Made by a program: the position numbers and the translations under genes
Source of the DNA: Clarkia xantiana subsp. parviflora
Taxonomy: Eukaryota > Streptophyta > Magnoliopsida > Myrtales > Onagraceae
DNA length: 64,000 nt
Direction of reading: 5' to 3'
Assembly: GCA_036873135.1 (NCBI GenBank)
Contig: JAPTYO010000020.1
Coordinates: forward strand, 1,790,081 to 1,854,080
Part shown: positions 56,401 through 64,000 of the stretch, piece by piece
How positions within the stretch are numbered: position 1 is the stretch's first letter
Layout of the letters: the number at the start of each line of letters is the position of its first letter
Notes under the pieces: model-generated
Database searches by the model: none
Told to the model about the DNA's origin: nothing
Seen by the model: only the letters and a program-made list of their open reading frames with translations

Positions 56401-59063
56401 ATATCCCTGCAACAAAAAAGACATTGAGAAACAGCCATAGGATTTTCCAATTTACAAAAGAAAGAAAAATGATCCTTACAGAGTCCTTCAAGTAACCGAA
56501 GTTAGAGATATCAATATAGCTAATTCTCACAACGAGGCTTTCTATTAGTGAAGCAACCTTTACTTAGAACAACACGGTCATGGATATGATGCCTACCTCC
56601 TACCTTCCCTATTTAGATGGGAAAATACTACGTACTTTCTTTTAGCCCTTTTCCCGGTTGGTGGTTTCTTGCTAGTACGATTCAAACTTCAAAGTGTTTT
56701 TTCCCCTGAATGAGTTCATAACATCTAAAATGGCTAATATATATGTGTGTAAAGTCTATCCAGCCAAAAAAAGCATTTCAGGTGAAAAACTAATGAAATT
56801 AGAAAGTAAAGGACAACTACGAAGCAACAGAACCTCTAAAGTTCTTAATATTCTTTTAACATTTGCCACCCACTTGAATCAGTTAATTCATTTTAGAAGA
56901 GCTACAAGAATCAACACATTATAAGATCAGAGTGCAAGCTTAAGAAGAGATTTACGCACACTAGAACTGAAAGTGACACTGATCTTCTCAATTATATCCA
57001 CAAATATTTCCTCCCTCTTGCGCCCCCCAGGTTCATTTGCAATTACAGACTTTGTGACAGCAGTTCCTGGCATTCTTTTCGTCCCTTGCTGCAGGATAAT
57101 ATTAATATTCTAGTTAGTGATGGAGTAGTTCCATCTAACTTCCAGTTCTGAACAGTACAGGTACCATAAACATAGCAGCTGGACCAAGAGGCGGCAAGCG
57201 GGCAGCATCAACTGCAATAGGCTCGTTAAAGATATACGACTTCAATAATTCGGTGGATGTTGTCTGAACATAGCCAAAATCCTGGTATAAACAGAAGTCA
57301 GTATTTGGCTACTGATCTGTCTACTATATCTATTATCAATTCGTGTGCAATAGTGGAGTTACCAATGCATAGACACAAGTGCATGAACACTGAACAAGTT
57401 TCCAGAGTAAGTTTAAGCAACCATAAAAGTGTTACATGATTATCTATTAGAGAAATATTATCTATAAGAATTATAATATTAGGAAAGTAATCTCTTTAGG
57501 GTAATAGTATCTTTAGAATATATTTTATATCTTTAGAATATTTATCTTTATGATTCTTGTAATCACTATATATAGGGTATTATTATTAATGAAATATCAA
57601 GCTTCCAGCAATTAATCTTAGTCTCCAAGAGATATTAAGGTTGATTAGGAAGTAAGCTTTCCTATTTCCATATATTACCGTGTTCTTATTTCTATCGAAA
57701 TCTGGACACATATCAAAAAGCTGTAGCAATTAAATTATATTGCTTAGCTACTTAGACAAAGAGAAATCACATACAATCTAGACTAGGGAGCTAGAGGAAA
57801 CGGGTGATTAGGAAATGCCTTTTATGATGGCATATGTGTATGTTCGTGAATAGACCAAAGAAGTGCCAATCCATTTACAAAAGTACAGAGGGAACTGAAA
57901 CAATGGCAATGCTAAGGTTAAATATACTTACAATAACTTCATCAAGCAACTCATAGACGAGTATAAAGTTCTTTCTTAATGAATCTTCACTGAGAACACC
58001 AAGGTAATCTTTGATGACTCTGGCAATCCTTTGCAAAAGCTCCAGGACAAGGGAAGGAGACGCGTTTACTCTTGTGGTTGCAACAAAGAAAAGTCCAGCA
58101 ACTTTCACATGGAAGTAGTTCACACCATCCACATTCTATCCATGAACGACGAAGCAAATTAACAAATTTAAACCAGGATATGAAACGTTATACTAACAGT
58201 ATTACTCACACAAGACAGAGAAATCAAAGAACATTCAAGAGAAACATCTTAGAAAGAAATGTTATAAAAAGGACCACGGTTACACTTATGAGAAAAGAGC
58301 ATTATTTTGAAAACTTAAGCATCAGGAATGAATAATAGAAAATGAGATCTTGGAGGGTGGGTTTCCACTATGAATAACCCCAAAAATTACGCCTAGAAGT
58401 TAGAACTATCTCTCTGAAAGAACATTTCTAGCGATATTAACTGTATAAGATATTTAGAATGATCATATAACCTCAAATCAAATAACCAACAAAGATCAGA
58501 AATACCTACAAAGACAGGTGGTGCTTGAGCTTCGTCTTGGTCTTCCTCTTTCCAGAACTTCACTTTGCGGAAGAAAATCTCTGTGCTTCCCTTTTGTACT
58601 TCTCCACGATCTAGATCAATTTAAATCATAATACCTTGAGCTTCTTAACTCAACAAATTACAGTAAGCTCTCTAGTCTACAACTTCTAAGATACACAATT
58701 AAGAGTGAGCTCTGAGCTCTGACTAATTTTGGACGAAGAATCTCAACAAGATCAATTAAAAACTAATCAAAATCGAAGATTGACGAAAAAGTGCATGATA
58801 GACAATGCAGCTGATTGTCAACACAAAAGCAATACCCGAATCCAAATTCACATAATAACCCAGATAATGCATTCATGCAGCTCGCGTAATTTCGGATCAA
58901 GTACGGCATTAATGATCAAATCTGCGATCTGATCTCAAAATCGAGAGTTGGGATCACGAACAGACTGAAATGAAAGCTAAAGCGCATCGACAAAAAAGAA
59001 CTTACAGTCGCGGAAGACGATATTATCGCCTCGCTGCGAGAGAACGAAAAACTGGGAGATCAT
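53431..59063 (-). CDS. AP4M: AP-4 adaptor complex subunit mu
   Basis: Thirteen exons on the minus strand: 59063-59006, 58610-58510, 58135-57932, 57281-57165, 57088-56960, 56406-56280, 55727-55624, 55519-55415, 55319-55225, 54419-54332, 54244-54184, 53782-53709 and 53529-53431. The joined frame is 1362 nt (453 aa), the usual length. Twelve introns: eleven GT-AG and one apparent GC-AG (54331-54245). The N-terminal longin-like domain starts MISQFFVLSQRGDNIVFRDY (about 1-140). The C-terminal mu-homology domain follows (VYDYRSSSGSGAVVLDDCNF, NYRMTQEFKPPF, IKIRAEFP, FELEAGAAGQTTDFKEANKK, ending NPYRWVRYVTQANSYVARI). By family knowledge AP-4 acts at the trans-Golgi network and mu binds tyrosine-based sorting signals of cargo such as vacuolar sorting receptors. 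Introns carry a solo LTR and three MITE copies. Confidence 0.95.
53825..54118. mobile_element. 'GGGTTAAGAACC' MITE family, copy in AP4M intron 11
   Basis: Internal family words are present ('atttaaaatgttgatatttg', 'aacattttaaacatgggaca', 'gacatatagtt', 'ttttaggtt'), but the left terminus is degraded ('agataacctcaaaacagttcc'). Confidence 0.65.
54547..54945. mobile_element. 'GGGTTAAGAACC' MITE family, copy in AP4M intron 9
   Basis: Begins at the GGGTTAAGAACC region and ends in 'tttgagactgtttttagttt'. A short terminal piece ('atcgattagcaacatgaca') is duplicated near the right end. Confidence 0.7.
54950..55196. mobile_element. 'GGGTTAAGAACC' MITE family, truncated second copy in AP4M intron 9
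   Basis: Adjoins the previous copy. Contains 'taaaccatgagcaacaaatt', 'gaaaagtggaaaataa', 'accgaatatcaacatttcaa' and ends 'tatttaggttcttaaccct'. The left half is missing. Confidence 0.65.
57430..57715. repeat. Solo LTR in AP4M intron 3 (286 bp)
   Basis: Starts TGTTACATGATTATC and ends CACATATCA, flanked by a perfect 5-bp duplication AAAAG (57425-57429 and 57716-57720). Contains a TATA-like 'cactatatatagggtatt' (about 57567-57584), in the promoter position of an LTR. No internal region or second LTR is present. It has no similarity to either Copia LTR in the window. Confidence 0.78.
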
Positions 59064-60791
59064 CTTCGTGGGGTAATGAGTTGTGCTCTTGGCTGCACGA
59101 ATTTCAGCTCTACTTCGTGTAAGTTTCTTCTTCAGCTTCACAATTCACCCGTACTCGTGTTTTGTTTCTCTGCATTGTTAGCGCAGACTAGTTTTCCATT
59201 ATTATATTTTGACACCTTATCTTTTTCGTATTATTTTTTTTTATTTTATATTTGCCTTATATTTTCAGAATTTTTTCTCTAATAACTTTATTATGAAAAT
59301 TAATTAATTAAATACATAAATAACAAGGTTTGAAAACTTTTTACCAAACTAATATGCGATGTTGTTGACATTGACAAGAGTGACATAACTGGTATATATT
59401 AGTTTTAAGTTTTTTCTTAGTTATATGAAATTTTGAATCATATAATTTTATCATTTATTTTCTAGAAATCTATTGGTTTGAGCGAATAATTTAATCAGGT
59501 TAACACAAATGGTAAAAAGTGTTATCCATTTTTTAGTATTTCTAGAAGAATTTATCTTTTCCATTAAGAGTTAGTAGAATTTATGTTTTCATTATAGAAT
59601 GTTTTGCTCCATATTTAGAATAATTTCTATTATTATTAGGCCAGTCTATAAAAAATAAATTACTAATTATAAATATTTGAGTTTAAAATTCGATGTATCT
59701 AATTAAAAAATAAAACGCTAAACCGTTATATACATTATATTTTACATACATATACATGCTTAAGCTAAATTTACACATACATGCTTAAGTACTCCAAGTA
59801 AACAGGCCCAAAAGAAGAGGTTTGGGCTGTCATTTGAATTTTTCATGATGAGCCCAAGTGCAAGAGCCGTTTTAGAGGTCTCTCTGAAATGTACTACAGT
59901 TTTGGACTTTGATTAGGGCCGTTATTATTACACGGCTGAACAAACTACTTTTCTTTGCAAAAAAAAAAAAAAAAAAAAAAAAAAAATTATATATATATAT
60001 ATATATATATACATAACAATTTGTTATCTATTTATTTATTTATTTATTTATTTATCTGATGCATTCGAATTAACAACTCTACTACGTTGCAGCCAGATAA
60101 CACGAATATATCGTTAATAATCGTTTCATGTGGTGTTGCTATGAAATCATAAAATGGCACGGACGGTCAATAAATAGAATAACAATATTTTTATATATAC
60201 TAAATCACAAATCTATTATACTAAAACTAACCTGATCAGTACCTCGCTTAATTATATGTGGTGTGTAATTTTGGTACTTTTTAAAAAAAAAAATGTATTT
60301 TATACCATACTTATTACTTAAAATGTTTTTTTTAAGAATTCTTTATTCATTTTTAGCATCTAAATAGACGGAAAACGCACGTATCACTCACGTATCACTC
60401 GTGATGCCAATAATTTATTCTCTAAACTAAATTGGTGATGAGATAATTAAATACAGTATATCCTTGTAAGTGAGTATTAATGCCGAAAATGAAAAAAATT
60501 CATAATTCTGTGTTTCGATTTGTTCCGAGTCCGACTGTCTATTGTTATAAATACCTTAAAAGTTGCAATAAATTACAGTGACTGCCGCTGTGACTGTTTC
60601 GGCATACATCGGAATGTGCATTCGTAATCCCTATCAATGCTCATATAATGTAGTGTTCAGGGTTTACATTCGGGGAATGACAAATGTACAACTATACTAG
60701 CTTATAGAATAAAGATAAGTTGCATGCATATATCATACTTAAATCCGCATCTAACTAATCCACATTCGTATTTGGTTTGTTTATAAGGGAT
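59064..60791. other. AP4M 5' flank and AT-rich intergenic
   Basis: The first 100-150 bp probably contain the AP4M leader. The rest is AT-rich with a poly-A run (about 59959-59986), (TA)n (about 59987-60011) and (TTTA)n (about 60028-60053). No gene seen. Confidence 0.45.
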
Positions 60792-60799
60792 AAAGTACT

Positions 60800-61364
60800 T
60801 AGGGGTGAAACAAAAATTCGGTTGGTTGGTCCGAAAAACCGGTAAAATAGAAGCGGTCCGGGCAAACAAAAAATGAATCCAAAAAATCCAGTTTGGTTTT
60901 TGGTCGGATCTCTTTTACTATAATTCGATTTTTGGTCCGGTTCGAATTTTGAGCTTTGAGGATTGTGAGGAACGAACCGATCGTTATGCTAATTAAATAT
61001 ATATAATATATATTATATTAGTTGATATTAATAAATATAATTATTAATTAGGTTAATAAACTGTAAAAGAGGCAGTTATGAAGATTGTTTTTTCATACAT
61101 TTATTTTATAATTTTTTTAATTATATTAAATGGACTTCATTTATCATTTCGTTTGATATAGTTCATGAAAATGACAAGAATTTTAAATGGTAATTGCTAA
61201 TTTTGGATTTTCGATTTAAACCGAAAACGGAAAAACCTTACTACCATGGACGGTTTATTTTTCATCACACGGTTTTTTGGTCGGATTTTTTAATAGAAAA
61301 AACCATATAAAAAATATAGATACCAGACTGAAACAAGCAAAAATCCGGTCCGATTTCACTCCTA
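60800..61364. mobile_element. hAT-like element with TAGGGGTGAAAC ends, copy 2 (565 bp)
   Basis: Ends TAGGGGTGAAACA and TTTCACTCCTA, flanked by AAAGTACT (60792-60799) and AAAATACT (61365-61372), a 7/8 match. The internal sequence parallels 48132-48711 throughout. More mutated, so probably older than copy 1. No ORF. Confidence 0.82.
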
Positions 61365-61372
61365 AAAATACT

Positions 61373-61766
61373 AATCATGAATATTTTTCATTTATAAAGT
61401 CTCAGCAAAGTTTCCTAACATTAGTGACATACTGAATCACTATATCATGTTATTTATTTATCGCACAGTGGTTTTAAAAATTACCATTAAAATAGTAGAG
61501 CACCGTAGAATGGTTGATGCATAAACTGTATCAAGTTACATAAAGTTGTAGTTAGATGCACATGGATAGTGAGTCATCCAGTCCTACTACAACAGTAAGG
61601 CAATCTTGGGTTACAGAGAGAATGTGGCTATGATGAATCCATTATCTATCTATCCATTTTTTAAAATAGCAACTATCTAATCTATCTCAAAACACAAAGG
61701 TCCCATGTTTCTTAATCATATAGCTTTGTTTGTTACATCTCCTGATCATGTTTTCCACGTGACTCC
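61373..61766. other. Intergenic, nothing recognised
   Basis: A retroposon-like fragment ('gtgacatactgaatcactat') near 61422. No gene or element end recognised. Confidence 0.35.
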
Positions 61767-61769
61767 TTA

Positions 61770-62363
61770 GGTGTTTTGATGGATGTAATCTGAGATCTAA
61801 TCTCACATCACGTCTCATATTAGATCAATATTACGTTGTTTGATTTGTCAAACGACGTAATATGCACATGGTAATGTAATGTTCATTGTAATTTGAGATT
61901 GCGTCCAAACTCTATTTAATATATAATATGAAATTATATTAAAAAACGGAGATTACATCCAACATTACATAGCGTTATTATTTTATTATTATTATTAAAT
62001 AGATAAAATATTTTGTATTACTATTATCTTTATAGTTTATTATAATTATTATTATTAGCTTTTATTATTTATATATTTTATAACTTATCATTATAATGAA
62101 TAATAATGCACATGATGTTATGTTTGTATAAAATGAGTAAGTCTTTTTCGTTTCATTTTTTTTAAAGAAAATTATATTATAAAACTATATATAATATTTT
62201 AATTAATTAATTTTTAGCAGTTGTGCGTATTGAGTTTAAATATTTAGTTTAGAATTCATAAATAACTATAATATTAACCACACATATAATCTTTAAGAAG
62301 TTAGTTGTTGTCAAAATATATATTATTTTAAATTTTATCATATTAAGATATAATATACTCTCA

Positions 62364-62395
<32 letters not shown>

Positions 62396-62565
62396 AAAAA
62401 TTCACATTACAATGCACATTACAACATATACCAAACATTGTGATCTAATATTACATTCCACAATATTACAGCACAACCAAACACTGTAATTAACATTACA
62501 TATTTACATTACGTAACTCACATTTTTTATAATCTCATATTTTAAGTAATCTATCCAAACACCCC
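61770..62565. mobile_element. Harbinger-like MITE, copy 2 (796 bp)
   Basis: Begins GGTGTTTTGATGGATGTAAT and ends TAATCTATCCAAACACCCC. Flanked by TTA (61767-61769) and TCA (62566-62568). Subterminal 'aatgtgcattgtaatgt' words and an AT-repeat core as in 3626-4590. No ORF. Confidence 0.72.
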
Positions 62566-62568
62566 TCA

Positions 62569-62857
62569 ATGTCTACAACATAGTTGAAAAACATTATATC
62601 ACTTTACCAAATTCGTTCGGTGCAAATAATTATTATTTTACGTTAAATAAGTATATAACATGAAATTCTCTTAATAATTAGCTCCTCCAACATTCTCTGG
62701 AAAAAATAAAATAAATTAACATAGTGAATTATAGGTTATAGATATTTATTTTTAAACAAAATTAGGATACAACCTTTCTCAATCCTATCAATTAGTTTTG
62801 CCAGGCAAATATGAGCAACTTTCTAATTAATCAGATGCGATAAATTATATTTTCATG

Positions 62858-62905
<48 letters not shown>

Positions 62906-63156
62906 ACTATATAATAAATTAATAACAGTTAATAAAAATCTGAGTAATTACTATGAAATAACTTATAATTTCCATTCTTACACGTCAGTCCGTAGCAGTA
63001 AAATATTGGCACAATTGATATTTTACATTCTTAAAATTCAGGAGGAATAAGAATCTGAAACATCTACTATACTTATAGAATGAATTGCTAATTATTAGAT
63101 TATATTACATGATTTATATATGAATCCGATATATGATATATCCTCTGAACCGTTCA

Positions 63157-63204
<48 letters not shown>

Positions 63205-64000
63205 GATAAGCTTAGCATGCCTGCAGGCTGCATCATCACTTTTTATGTTTTTGAATATGAATGTGAATATTGGCCAAAAAAAATATGAATATGAATATTA
63301 AATATTTAAATGTATATTTTTGCCAAAATATAAAAAAAAGTAATAATTTAATTTAGAAAGAGCATTACATATATGACAGTTGGATACTACTGACAGTCTG
63401 ACACTACAAGCAGATTTCAGAGTAAAGATTGTGGTTCACCGACGTATATACCAGTTACCACCTACTATTTTAGGATTTCCTTTAATTATAAATATCGGAT
63501 TTATGCTATGTAAATATTTTAAAATAAAAATAAAAATCTTGTGATCGGTTGACAGAAGCTTATAAAAATTCATTTTTTTTTTTTTTTTGCGTGGTCATGT
63601 CTTACGAAAATTCCAGAATTTGTTTAATCACCATTTTGCTATAATGTGGGATTACATAAAAAGAACATATGTAAAGTCAGATTATGGAATAATTTAAATA
63701 TTTTTCTTGCTAGTTTTCTTCTTTCACTATTCCAAAAATAAAATGATTTTAATCTTAATAGGATGAAATGCTAGTTTTTTCCCTTATGTTTATCGGTTAT
63801 CAATCAATTATAAGAAAACGAGCTGAATTCACAGTATATTTATTTTTAATTTATTTCATCCCTCACTAATTATAACGAAAAACATTATAATACTTGATAT
63901 TCGTATGAAATGAATAAAAACTCTTATATGACATTTTTATAAAACTTGTTTGATAAAATTGTACGAGATGTTTTAATTAATAAATTTTAATAACAAGTGA
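62569..64000. repeat. AT-rich intergenic with microsatellites
   Basis: (TA)n at about 62861-62902 and (ATT)n at about 63158-63203. The remaining sequence is AT-rich without ORFs, terminal repeats or RNA genes that I can support. Confidence 0.5.

Overview
This window comes from a nuclear plant chromosome, very probably a eudicot. The evidence is intron-rich genes with GT-AG splice sites, plant-only families (an auxin-receptor F-box protein, a D-type cyclin of the D2/D4 clade, an RPB7-like subunit of RNA polymerase IV/V), an AT-rich background, and a dense layer of plant transposons. I cannot name the species. No organelle, bacterial or viral segment and no CRISPR array was seen.

Five host genes could be read exon by exon. 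(1) 5505-7871, minus: a TIR1/AFB auxin receptor of the AFB4/AFB5 type, 4 exons, 602 aa. (2) 22853-25865, minus: a CYCD2/CYCD4-type cyclin, 6 exons, 342 aa, with an LxCxE motif. (3) 38572-41173, minus: a 233-aa plant protein of unknown function, 6 exons. (4) 51493-52020, plus: an NRPD7/NRPE7-like RNA polymerase IV/V subunit, 175 aa, one coding exon behind a 1.3-kb 5'UTR intron. (5) 53431-59063, minus: the mu subunit of the AP-4 adaptor complex, 13 exons, 453 aa. Genes 4 and 5 converge. These are unrelated housekeeping and signalling genes, not a cluster.

Transposons fill most of the rest. Retroelements are a Ty1/Copia element (13180-18284; TSD GTATG; unusual TA...CA LTR ends; gag-pol broken by two stops and a frameshift), an internally deleted Copia derivative on the minus strand (8970-10348; TSD CTTAG), a solo LTR inside an AP4M intron (57430-57715; TSD AAAAG), a 6.7-kb LINE on the minus strand (41430-48107) and a probable SINE near 37.75 kb. 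DNA elements are hAT-like copies with 8-bp TSDs (1015, 20023, 29879, 48132, 60800), Harbinger-like copies with TTA TSDs (3626, 27289, 61770), long-inverted-repeat foldback elements (1966, 11373, 19071, 34513, 35272), a Mutator-like MITE family found mostly in introns, and two Helitron-type 3' ends.

The most interesting structures are local rearrangements inside genes. The 5'UTR intron of the Pol IV/V subunit gene holds a ~480-bp inverted repeat that would fold into a long hairpin, one arm of which derives from the gene's own intron. The last intron of the cyclin gene holds three extra degenerate copies of the exon-6 splice acceptor and exon start. The auxin receptor has a tandem duplication that crosses its stop codon.
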